Shown here: in pieces, positions 26,566 to 34,695 of the stretch
Position numbering within the stretch: the first letter of the stretch is position 1
How the letters are laid out: each line of letters begins with the position of its first letter
Source of the DNA: Pacificitalea manganoxidans
Lineage (GTDB): Bacteria; Pseudomonadota; Alphaproteobacteria; Rhodobacterales; Rhodobacteraceae
Direction of reading: 5' to 3'
Assembly: GCF_002504165.1 (NCBI RefSeq)
Contig: NZ_CP021404.1
Coordinates: forward strand, 2,418,001 to 2,482,000
Length of the DNA stretch: 64,000 bases
The notes under the pieces: generated by a model
The model's database searches: none
What the model was told of the DNA's origin: nothing
Seen by the model: only the letters and a program-made list of their open reading frames with translations
Position numbers and translations under genes: made by a program

Positions 26566-28197
26566 TCAGGCCGCCACCGGGGTCTCGGGCGGCTGCGGGG
26601 CAGCGGCGACGAGCGAGCGTGTATAGGGATGCTGGGGGTTGGCCATCACCTGCGCGGCGGGGCCGCGCTCGATGATCTCGCCGCTTTTCATCACCAGCAC
26701 TTCGTCACAGAGCAGCCGCACGACATTCAGGTCATGGCTGACAAACAGGTAGCTCATCCCCAGCCGCGCGCGCAGATCGACCAGCAGGTTCAGCACAAGC
26801 GCCTGAATCGACACGTCGAGTGCGGCAGTCGGCTCATCGAGGATCAGAAGCTTCGGCTCCAGCGCGATGGCGCGGGCAATTCCCACCCGCGCTTTCTGCC
26901 CACCTGAAAGCTGATGCGGCAGGCGGTTCAGCAAGGGCAGCGGCAGGCCGGTCAGTTCGGCCAGTTCCTCCACCCGGATGCGCAGCGCGCGTCCGCTCAG
27001 CCCGTCGATGCGGCGCAGGGGCTCCGCAATTGCCGTGGCAGCGGTGTGGCGCGGGTTAAGCGCATCGGTTGCGTCCTGAAACACCATCTGGATATCCCGC
27101 CGCCGCGCCGTGCGCGAAAACCGGGCCGCCGGGGTCGCCGCAATGTCCTGTCCTTCGAACAGGATGTGGCCGCTGGTCGGATCGGACAGGCGCACCAGCA
27201 TTTCCGCAGTCGTGGATTTGCCAGAGCCGCTTTCGCCGACCAGTCCGACGCTCTGCCCCTCGCGGATCTGGAACGAAATGCCTTTGACCGCCCGGACCGG
27301 ACCGCTTTTGCTGGCGAAGGTGCGGGTCAGATCGACCGCCTCCAACAACGCACGGGGATGGACCTTATGCTCGGGCTCGGGGCGCCGTGCTTCGACCGGC
27401 AGCAACGAGCGGATCGTGGCGCCCAGACGCGGCGTCGCATCGACCAGCCGCTGGGTATAAGGGTGCTTGGGGTGAACGAACAGATCCTGCGGCGCGCCCT
27501 GCTCCACCAACTGCCCGTCCTTCATCACGACGATCCGGTCGCAATATTCGGAGGCAAGCCCAAGGTCATGGGTGATGAGGATCGAACTCATGCCACGAGC
27601 GCGGATCAGATCGCGCATCAGGTCCATCACCGCCTTTTGGGTGGTGATGTCGAGCCCGGTCGTCGGCTCATCCGCGATCAGCAGGTTCGGCTCACAGGCC
27701 AGCGCGATGGCGATCACGACACGCTGGCACATGCCGCCCGACAATTCGAACGGATAGGCGTCATAACGCGCGGCGGCGTTCTGGATCAGCACCGCCTCCA
27801 GCGCCGCGATCGCCTTGGCCCGCGCGGTGGAGCGGGTGGCCTGACCGTGGCGCAGCAGGACATCCTCGATCTGATGCCCGACCTTGCGGATCGGGTTCAG
27901 CGCCGCGCGCGGGTTCTGAAAGATCATCGACACTTCGCGGCCACGGATGCTGCGCATGTCGCGCTCGCTCGCCTGTGCCAGATCCTGCCCGCAATAGGTC
28001 ACCGACCCCGCGGCGATGCGTCCGCCCGCATCCAGAATGCGCATCAGCGCGTAGGAGGTGACGGACTTGCCCGACCCGCTTTCGCCCACGATGCCGAGCG
28101 TTTCGCCCGCACCGACGTCGAAGCTGACCCCACGCACCGCAGGCACTTCACCGTGGCGGTTGCGGAACGCCACCGAAAGATCCTTGATCGACAGCAT
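26566..28197 (-). CDS. Fused dual ABC ATPase of a peptide-type importer (DppD-DppF)
   Basis: The protein has 543 residues with two complete nucleotide-binding domains of the oligopeptide/nickel importer family in one chain. Domain 1 has Walker A GIVGESGSGKSV and signature LSGGMCQRVVIAIA. Domain 2 has GLVGESGSGKSTT and LSGGQKARVGIARA. Each is followed by a DEPTT or DEPTA Walker B and the family C-terminal segment (HPYTQRLV, HPYTRSLV). It powers the permeases encoded immediately upstream and replaces the usual separate DppD and DppF proteins. It is 71 bases before atzF. Confidence 0.93.
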   Translation of the reverse strand: MLSIKDLSVAFRNRHGEVPAVRGVSFDVGAGETLGIVGESGSGKSVTSYALMRILDAGGRIAAGSVTYCGQDLAQASERDMRSIRGREVSMIFQNPRAALNPIRKVGHQIEDVLLRHGQATRSTARAKAIAALEAVLIQNAAARYDAYPFELSGGMCQRVVIAIALACEPNLLIADEPTTGLDITTQKAVMDLMRDLIRARGMSSILITHDLGLASEYCDRIVVMKDGQLVEQGAPQDLFVHPKHPYTQRLVDATPRLGATIRSLLPVEARRPEPEHKVHPRALLEAVDLTRTFASKSGPVRAVKGISFQIREGQSVGLVGESGSGKSTTAEMLVRLSDPTSGHILFEGQDIAATPAARFSRTARRRDIQMVFQDATDALNPRHTAATAIAEPLRRIDGLSGRALRIRVEELAELTGLPLPLLNRLPHQLSGGQKARVGIARAIALEPKLLILDEPTAALDVSIQALVLNLLVDLRARLGMSYLFVSHDLNVVRLLCDEVLVMKSGEIIERGPAAQVMANPQHPYTRSLVAAAPQPPETPVAA

Positions 28198-28200
28198 GGC

Positions 28201-29076
28201 TCAGCTCCTTTTGCGCGGATCGACCAGGTCGCGCATACCGTCGCCCAGCAGATTGAAGGTAAAGACCGCCAGCATCAGCCACAGCCCCGGAAACAGCGCC
28301 AGCCACCACTCGCCAGAGACGATGTAATTGGCACCCTCGGCCACCATGATGCCCCATTCGGGCGTGGGCGGGCGCACGCCCAGCCCGATAAACGACAGCC
28401 CCGCCGCGTTCAGGATCGCCCAGCCAAGGTTCAGCGACACCTGCACCATCATCGCAGGCAGCGCGTTGGGAAACAGGTGGAAGGCCAGAACCCGCAGGTC
28501 CGAATTGCCCGCCAGCCGTGCCGCCTGTGCAAAGCCGGAATTGCGGCGGATATTGACCTCGGCCCGGACCAGCCGCGCATAGAACGGCACGTTGATGACT
28601 GCGGTCGCGTAGATGATATTCTCGATCGTATTGCCCAGCGCGGCGACGATCCCCATCGCCAGCACGAACAGCGGAAACGCCATGATCGTGTCCAGAAGCC
28701 GGTTCAGCACCGCATCGATAAGACCGCCCCAGTAACCGGCGACCCCGCCCAGAACCGATCCGATGACAAAGCTGATGGCCACGGCCGCGACCGAAATCGT
28801 CAGATCGAGCCGTGTTGCCACGATCACCCGGCTGAACACGTCCCGGCCCAGCGCGTCGGTGCCGAACCAATGTGCCCATGAGGGCGGTTTCAGAACCTGC
28901 TCGGCATTCGAGGCAAGCGGGTCATAGGGCACCAGCGCGGGCCCGAAAATGGCGCAGCCGACGATCAGCAGGAACAAGCCAAAAGCTACGACTGTCACCG
29001 GATTCTCGCGCAGCACATGCCCCAGATGCCCAAAGGCTCCGGCACGCGGGCTGGCGGTATTGGCGGCATCTGACAT
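28201..29076 (-). CDS. Peptide-type ABC transporter permease (DppC family)
   Basis: A 291-residue permease with six helices. The family opening (FGPALVPYDPLASN, then HWFGTDALGRDVFSRVIVATRLDL) and the EAA-like loop VRAEVNIRRNSGFAQAARLAGNSD are clear. It pairs with DppB. The start overlaps the dppB stop by one base and the stop is 3 bases before the ATPase start. Confidence 0.93.
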   Translation of the reverse strand: MSDAANTASPRAGAFGHLGHVLRENPVTVVAFGLFLLIVGCAIFGPALVPYDPLASNAEQVLKPPSWAHWFGTDALGRDVFSRVIVATRLDLTISVAAVAISFVIGSVLGGVAGYWGGLIDAVLNRLLDTIMAFPLFVLAMGIVAALGNTIENIIYATAVINVPFYARLVRAEVNIRRNSGFAQAARLAGNSDLRVLAFHLFPNALPAMMVQVSLNLGWAILNAAGLSFIGLGVRPPTPEWGIMVAEGANYIVSGEWWLALFPGLWLMLAVFTFNLLGDGMRDLVDPRKRS

Positions 29077-30098
29077 CAGTTCACTCCGATCCGCGGATCA
29101 ATCACGGCATAGATCAGGTCGATGATCAGGTTCAGCGCCACGAACAGCAGCGCCATCACCAGCACGAACCCCTGCACGGCGGCGTAATCCGACACCACCA
29201 GCGCCTCCACGGCGTAGGAGCCGATCCCGGGCCAGGCAAAGACCTTCTCGACCAGCACATTCGCGCCAAGCACAAAGGAAAACACCATGCCCAGCGTCGT
29301 TACCACCGGCAGCAGGGCATTGCGCAGCGCATAGCCGAACAGAACCCGGCGCTTGCTCAGCCCGGCGGCGCGGGCCGTGCGGATGAAATCAGCCGACAGG
29401 GCCGACAGCATGGCCGCACGGGTCATCCGCGCAATCGGCGCCAGCGTGAACAGCGCCAGCGTCACACCCGGCAGGATCAGCTGTTTTAGCGCGCCCATGA
29501 AGGTGCCCCACTCGCCCGCCAGCGGCGCGTCGATCAGGTAGAACCCCGTGACATGCGGCGGCGGGATATAGAGGAAATCCAACCGGCCGAGCGGCGAAGG
29601 CGCCACCCCCAACAGGTAGTAGAAGACATAGACCAGCAAGATACCCGTGAAGAAGGTCGGCATCGACACGCCCGCCGTGACCAGCACCCGGCACAGATGG
29701 TCGATCCAGCTGCCCTGCCGCACCGCCGCGACCACGCCCAGCGGCAGCGCCACCAGCGTCGACAGAAGCAGCGCGAACAAGGTCAATTCGAGCGAGGCCG
29801 GCAAGCGGCTGGCAAGATCCGACACGACGGGCTGCCCCGTGGTCAGAGACATGCCCAGATCACCCTGCAACAGATCGCGCACATAGTAGAGCAGCTGCAT
29901 CATCAGCGGCTCATCCAGCCCCAGTTCGGCCCGGACCTGCGCGATCGAGTCCTCGTCGGCCATCAGCCCCGCGAAATAGGCTGCCGGGTCGCCCGGCAGC
30001 GCGCGGGTCAGCGCGAAGGAGATAAGGACAACCCCGGTCACGACCGGGATTGCCTGTGCGATGCGGCGCAGAATTGGGCCGCCACGTCCGTAAGCCAT
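29076..30098 (-). CDS. Peptide-type ABC transporter permease (DppB family)
   Basis: A 340-residue permease with six helices. The N-terminus RRIAQAIPVVTGVVLISFALTRALPGDPA and the coupling loop MLSALSADFIRTARAAGLSKRRVLF are diagnostic for the DppB/OppB family. It overlaps the adjacent genes by a single base on each side (30098 and 29076), a tightly packed operon. Confidence 0.93.
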   Translation of the reverse strand: MAYGRGGPILRRIAQAIPVVTGVVLISFALTRALPGDPAAYFAGLMADEDSIAQVRAELGLDEPLMMQLLYYVRDLLQGDLGMSLTTGQPVVSDLASRLPASLELTLFALLLSTLVALPLGVVAAVRQGSWIDHLCRVLVTAGVSMPTFFTGILLVYVFYYLLGVAPSPLGRLDFLYIPPPHVTGFYLIDAPLAGEWGTFMGALKQLILPGVTLALFTLAPIARMTRAAMLSALSADFIRTARAAGLSKRRVLFGYALRNALLPVVTTLGMVFSFVLGANVLVEKVFAWPGIGSYAVEALVVSDYAAVQGFVLVMALLFVALNLIIDLIYAVIDPRIGVN

Positions 30099-31723
30099 CA
30101 GGCGGTGACCGGTGCCAGCGGCCGCACGTCAAGCTGACGGTGGAACCAGAATTCATAGCCCTCGGCCCCGTTCATCGCGACGCTAAGCGCGGGCTGCCAC
30201 AGCGGGATGCGGGGCAGATCTTCGAACGCCAGTTCAAACATGCGCTTGACCGCAGGAGCGTAGGCCGGATCGTCCATCGGGATATGCAGGGTGTCATCCA
30301 CCAGCTTCTCCATCTCCGGGTTGGCGTAGTTGGAGGAGTTGAACAGGTGACCTTCCTTATAGGCCCAGTAGAAGTAGTAATCCGGCGTGTTCAGCCAGCC
30401 GCCGAAGTTCTCCAGATGCAGCGGCAGGCGTTTCTCGACCAGCGCGGCGGTGCGCCAATTGGCGCCGGGGATCTTTTCGATCTGGGTGCGGATGCCGATG
30501 GTATTGAAGGCTTCCTGCAGCAGTAGCGCGGTAGGCTCCATCCAGTCCGACAGATCAAGGCTGATCGACAGCGGCACCTCGAAACCTTCGGCATAGCCGG
30601 ACTTCTCCATGTGCTCGCGCGCTTTGGTGAGGTCCGTCATGTAGGGCGATTTGCGCGGCCATGCGGTGTCATCGATGGCGCTGTCGCCACCCCACATCGG
30701 CGCGCCACGGCCATAGGCGGCAGCCTGAAAGATCTGCTCATAGGGGATCGCATAGGCCAGCGCCTTGCGCACATCCGCGTCCTGAAACGGCTCGAAATTG
30801 GTGTTCGGGCACAGGCAGTGGATGCAGTTCTCGATCGGGGTCGAATAGACGGTGACACCTTCCTTGGCGTCCAGTTCGGCGGCGTCCTTGTCGGGGATAT
30901 CGAATGACATCTGGATATCGCCACGCTCGATCAGCGCGCGCCGGGTCGCGGGGCTCGGCACTTCGCGGACGACGACGCGCTGATAGGCGGGCAACGGGCC
31001 ACCGACCCAAGCGTCATTGCGTTCATAGACCAGTTGCTGACCGGGCTGCCATGTCGCCACCTTATAGGCGCCGGAGCCTGCGGGCGTGGTGTGCAGGTAT
31101 TCCATCGCCCACGGATCGGCGTCGGTGGCGTTTTCCAGTGCCAGTTCGGAATTGATGATGAACGGCACCGGCACGGCCAGATCCGGCAGCGACAGCTTCG
31201 ACGGGCGGTCGAGTTTCACCACGAAAGTCTCTTCGTCCACGGCTTCGAACTGATCGGGGCGCTCCAGCCCGCCTGCCTTCATCTGGACGGTGGGGAAGCC
31301 GCCAACCATGACGGAACGGTCAAAGGACCATTTCACGTCCTGCGCGGTCACTTTGCGCCCATCCCAGAAGGTCGCATCGGATTTCAACTTGAAGGTCAGG
31401 ACCATGCCGTCCTCCGACACTTCCCAGCTTTCGGCCAGTTCGGGCACGATCTCGGAATAGTCGTAGGACAGGCCGCCATCCTCGGTGGTTTTGGTGCCAA
31501 AGCCCACAAGCCGGTCGTAACAGTTCACCGACACCTGATAGGATGCCCGGTTGGTGCCGGTGCGGTGTAGATCGAGGCTGTTGATCGTCTGCCCGGTGGC
31601 GACGACCATGACGTCACTCCCGGCAGCAGCGGCAGGTAGCACACGCAGGAACGGCAGCGCAGCGGCGCCCAGCACGCCCCCGGTGCCTTTTAGAAAATGT
31701 CGACGGGAAATCTCGGTTGTCAT
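30098..31723 (-). CDS. Peptide-type ABC transporter substrate-binding protein (family 5)
   Basis: A 541-residue periplasmic receptor with a twin-arginine signal (SRRHFLKGTGGVLGAAALPFLRVLPAAAA). The mature part has the family 5 layout, with the NSLDLHRTGTNRASYQV opening, PELAESWEVSEDGMVLTFKLK, WSFDRS and the late HLENFGGWLNTPDYYFYW region. Family members bind peptides, nickel, sugars or small cationic compounds. Because atzF ends this operon, a ureide or amide ligand is possible. The start at 31723 opens the Tat signal. It is the first gene of a five-gene operon with the palindrome about 96 bases upstream. Confidence 0.92.
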   Translation of the reverse strand: MTTEISRRHFLKGTGGVLGAAALPFLRVLPAAAAGSDVMVVATGQTINSLDLHRTGTNRASYQVSVNCYDRLVGFGTKTTEDGGLSYDYSEIVPELAESWEVSEDGMVLTFKLKSDATFWDGRKVTAQDVKWSFDRSVMVGGFPTVQMKAGGLERPDQFEAVDEETFVVKLDRPSKLSLPDLAVPVPFIINSELALENATDADPWAMEYLHTTPAGSGAYKVATWQPGQQLVYERNDAWVGGPLPAYQRVVVREVPSPATRRALIERGDIQMSFDIPDKDAAELDAKEGVTVYSTPIENCIHCLCPNTNFEPFQDADVRKALAYAIPYEQIFQAAAYGRGAPMWGGDSAIDDTAWPRKSPYMTDLTKAREHMEKSGYAEGFEVPLSISLDLSDWMEPTALLLQEAFNTIGIRTQIEKIPGANWRTAALVEKRLPLHLENFGGWLNTPDYYFYWAYKEGHLFNSSNYANPEMEKLVDDTLHIPMDDPAYAPAVKRMFELAFEDLPRIPLWQPALSVAMNGAEGYEFWFHRQLDVRPLAPVTA

Positions 31724-31797
31724 GATGGCGGTCCCTGTTGTTGTCGGCTTGTGATGGCATTGCCTGCAACTTCCTCCCAATCCGAGCTGTGCAACAA

Positions 31798-31835
31798 GTG
31801 CTAGCTTTTCACCGATGCGGTGCAAAAAATGCACC
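31798..31835 (-). promoter_or_regulatory. LysR-type operator and promoter of the peptide-type transporter/atzF operon
   Basis: The same perfect palindrome GGTGCA-N5-TGCACC (31819-31835), then the same 15 bases of spacing to TAGCAC (31798-31803) as upstream of the bmp gene. The 18-mer GGTGCAAAAAATGCACCG is identical in both places, whereas the sequence around it differs. The rest of the 391-base gap to the helicase gene at 32115 holds no gene that I can support. Confidence 0.8.
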
Positions 31836-32114
31836 GGCAGTGATTAGCTCGGTTTAGAGACGCCCGGTCACCTGCGCCCACCGGGAATTCATGGCGCGAC
31901 GTCAACCGGCTAGCGGCGCCGCATGGGGCGCGCAGGTGCGTTCCCCCCTGAAAACGCGTAACGGAACCCGCGCGTGGGCAGCAGCCATGACGAAATTGCC
32001 GTATACAAATGGCGCGGGACGGCTTATGGGATCACGCTTTCTGCGGTCAGCGTCCAGGGGGATCAGTGCCGTAGCCCAAGGCGCGCTGCGCCGACCCTGA
32101 CGGATGACCTTACC

Positions 32115-34394
32115 ATGATTTCTACCCTATCCGACGCTCTCGCGGAGCGAGGCTACACCGATTTGACTGCCGTGCAGGAGGCCGTGACCGCGCCAGAACT
32201 GCAAGACGCCGACCTGCTCGTGTCAGCGCAGACCGGCTCGGGCAAGACCGTGGGCTTCGGCCTTGCTATTGCCAAGACCTTGCTGGGCGACAGTGACCAG
32301 ATGGGCCGCGCCGCCGCGCCGCTGGCGCTGGTGATTGCGCCGACCCGCGAACTGGCCTTTCAGGTTATGCGCGAACTCAGCTGGCTTTATGCCAAAACCG
32401 GCGCGCGGGTGACCTCCTGCGTTGGCGGGATGGATGCGCGCGAGGAACGCCGCGCACTGGAACGCGGCGCGCATATCGTCGTAGGCACGCCGGGCCGCCT
32501 GCGCGACCACATAACCCGTGGCTCGCTGGACATGAGCGACCTGCGCGCCATCGTGCTCGATGAAGCCGATGAAATGCTGGATCTCGGCTTCCGCGAAGAT
32601 CTGGAATTCATGCTGGGCGAAGCCCCCGAAGACCGGCGTACGCTGATGTTCTCGGCCACCGTGCCGCCAATGATCGCGACGCTGGCCAAGCAGTATCAGC
32701 GCGACGCCGTGCGCGTCACCACGCTGTCGGGCACGTCCCAACATGCCGACATCACCTATCAGGCGCTGCGCGTGGCGCAGTCCGATGCGGAAAACGCCAT
32801 CATCAACGTGCTGCGCTACCACGAGGCTCAGAACGCCATCGTATTCGCCAACACCCGCGCCGCCGTGAACCGGCTGATGGCGCGGTTCTCCAATCGCGGC
32901 TTTTCGGTCGTGTGTCTGTCGGGTGAATTGAGCCAGACCGAGCGCAGCCATGCCCTGCAGGCAATGCGCGACGGCCGGGCGCGGGTCTGTGTGGCGACCG
33001 ATGTCGCTGCCCGCGGCATCGACCTGCCCAACCTCGAGCTGGTGATCCACGCCGACCTGCCGTCAAACTCGGAAACGCTGCTGCACCGGTCGGGCCGGAC
33101 AGGCCGTGCGGGGCGCAAGGGCATCTCCGCGCTGATCGTGCCGCCGCGGTCCGCCAAGAAGGCCGAGCGCCTGCTGAAATTCGCCAAGATCACCGCCGAA
33201 TGGACCACCGCCCCCGACGCGGACGAGATCCTGCGCCGCGATGAGGAGCGTCTGCTGGCCGATCCCGTCTGGCAGGAAGAAACGACGCAGGAGCAGCGCG
33301 ATTTCGCGACCAAGTTGCTGGACCTGCACAGCGCCGAAACCATCGCCGCCGCCTATCTGCGGCTTTACCGGGCGCGGCAGTCCGCGCCGGAAGAACTGAG
33401 CGATCCCGAAACCCGCCCCGCCCCGCGCGAGCGTGCGCCGTTTGGGCCGAGCGCTTGGGTCTCCCTCTCGGTCGGGCGCAATGACCGTGCCGAGGCCCGC
33501 TGGCTGCTGCCGCTGATCTGCCGCGCGGGCAATGTCAGCAAGGATGCCATCGGCGCGATCCGGGTGCAGGACAGCGAAACCTTTGTCGAACTGGCGGAGC
33601 CGAGCCTTGCCGGTGTGATCGCGGCCATTGGCGACGGCGGCGAACTGGAAAACGGCATCACCCTGCGCCGGGTCGAAGGCACGCCGGATCTGGGTCCGCA
33701 GCGGCGCGAGCCGCCGCGCGGGCGGGATGATCGGGGCCGTGACGACCGTGGCGGACACCGTGGGCAGGACCGCGGCCCGCGCCGCGACGACACCCGCAAG
33801 CCGCGCACTTGGCCGCGCGAGGATCGCGGAAGCGATGACCGTGCCCCTGCGCCCACCCCCGCATCGGATGCCCCCACCGCGACAAGCGACTGGAGCCCCG
33901 ACAGCCCCTCCCCGCGCAAACCGCGCCATAAGGCCGGCGATGCGCCGCGCCCCGCCGTGTCCGACAGCCGCCCTGCTCCGAAATACGGCGCAGGCAAGCC
34001 CCGCGACCGCGACGACCGTAAACGCGACGGCTTTGAGGGCCGCAGCGAAGGCCGCGGCGAGCGCAAGGTCGGCGGCAAGCCCGAAGGCAAGTTCGGCGGC
34101 AAGCCGGGCGGGAAATTCGGCGGCAAACCGGGTGGCAAATTCGGCAAACCCGATGGCCGTCCCGACAGCCGCGGCGAGGGCAAGCCCGGCGGCAAACCGG
34201 CGGGCAAGTTCGGCGACAAGCCGGCGCGCGCCAACGCAGCCGATCCCTCGCAGCGGATGAGCCGCCCCGGCAAGCCGGGCGCTCCGGCCAAATTCGGCAA
34301 GCCCGGCGGGCCGAAAGGAAAACCCGGCGGCAAACCCGCAGGCCCCAAGCACAGCTACCGCAAGGATGGCGGCGGCGAGCCCCCGCGCCGCTGA
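32115..34394 (+). CDS. DEAD-box RNA helicase with long basic Gly/Lys/Arg-rich tail
   Basis: A 759-residue RNA helicase. Motif I is AQTGSGKT (residues 39-46), motif II is DEAD (149-152), motif III is SAT, and motif VI lies in HRSGRTGRAGRKG. A DbpA-like RNA-binding fold follows around residues 455-520. The last 210 or so residues are low complexity: an Arg/Asp-rich part, then several copies of GGKPGGKFG-type repeats. The organisation resembles DeaD/CsdA, used in ribosome assembly and cold growth. The start at 32115 precedes the Q-motif region; a longer in-frame reading would begin near the dppA promoter and adds no recognisable sequence. A terminator-like hairpin follows. Confidence 0.92.
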   Translation: MISTLSDALAERGYTDLTAVQEAVTAPELQDADLLVSAQTGSGKTVGFGLAIAKTLLGDSDQMGRAAAPLALVIAPTRELAFQVMRELSWLYAKTGARVTSCVGGMDAREERRALERGAHIVVGTPGRLRDHITRGSLDMSDLRAIVLDEADEMLDLGFREDLEFMLGEAPEDRRTLMFSATVPPMIATLAKQYQRDAVRVTTLSGTSQHADITYQALRVAQSDAENAIINVLRYHEAQNAIVFANTRAAVNRLMARFSNRGFSVVCLSGELSQTERSHALQAMRDGRARVCVATDVAARGIDLPNLELVIHADLPSNSETLLHRSGRTGRAGRKGISALIVPPRSAKKAERLLKFAKITAEWTTAPDADEILRRDEERLLADPVWQEETTQEQRDFATKLLDLHSAETIAAAYLRLYRARQSAPEELSDPETRPAPRERAPFGPSAWVSLSVGRNDRAEARWLLPLICRAGNVSKDAIGAIRVQDSETFVELAEPSLAGVIAAIGDGGELENGITLRRVEGTPDLGPQRREPPRGRDDRGRDDRGGHRGQDRGPRRDDTRKPRTWPREDRGSDDRAPAPTPASDAPTATSDWSPDSPSPRKPRHKAGDAPRPAVSDSRPAPKYGAGKPRDRDDRKRDGFEGRSEGRGERKVGGKPEGKFGGKPGGKFGGKPGGKFGKPDGRPDSRGEGKPGGKPAGKFGDKPARANAADPSQRMSRPGKPGAPAKFGKPGGPKGKPGGKPAGPKHSYRKDGGGEPPRR

Positions 34395-34411
34395 TCCCGT
34401 GCACCCCATCC

Positions 34412-34442
34412 CCTGCCCCCGGCCAAATAATCCGGGGGCAGG
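34412..34442 (+). terminator. Terminator-like hairpin after the helicase gene
   Basis: A perfect 11-bp stem CCTGCCCCCGG / CCGGGGGCAGG with a nine-base AT-rich loop begins 18 bases after the stop. There is no T-run. Confidence 0.65.
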
Positions 34443-34505
34443 CGGGCACGCACGCTGGGGCGGAACGCGCCCCGCGCGCCGCGCCATAAGGGCGAAAGCC
34501 CTACA

Positions 34506-34520
34506 TTAACAGAGCGTTAA
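34506..34520. promoter_or_regulatory. CtrA-type binding site (TTAA-N7-TTAA)
   Basis: TTAA (34506-34509), exactly seven bases, then TTAA (34517-34520) followed by CC is the full alphaproteobacterial CtrA box. It lies 173-187 bases before the first Tad gene, a gene class under cell-cycle control in related bacteria. No other gene is found in 34395-34692. Confidence 0.6.
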
Positions 34521-34695
34521 CCTTTACGCCGCACTGGCTTTCGCGCCGCCCTTTCGGAGCTGGCGGTTCAAGCGGTGGTAAACAAGGCGATAACGCCACA
34601 ATCCTGACCCAAAGAAATGCCGAAGCGGTCACGCTCCCGGCCAATGGACCCGGCACCACTGGGGGATAGAAACCCTTGGTGCGAGTCCCCCCGTG

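Noticed and set aside
26914-28881. Long plus-strand open frame antisense to the dual ABC ATPase and DppC genes
   Set aside because: Composition is dominated by Arg, Gln and His as expected from an antisense reading of GC-rich genes; both opposite genes have full family motifs.
31974-32114. Longer N-terminus for the DEAD-box helicase
   Set aside because: The added 47 residues look unlike protein-coding sequence for this family, and the ATG at 32115 fits the conserved start.
33700-34380. Tandem DNA repeat array
   Set aside because: The repetition is at the protein level (GGKPGGKFG-like) within the helicase tail, with irregular DNA units; it is coding sequence, not a separate repeat element or CRISPR.
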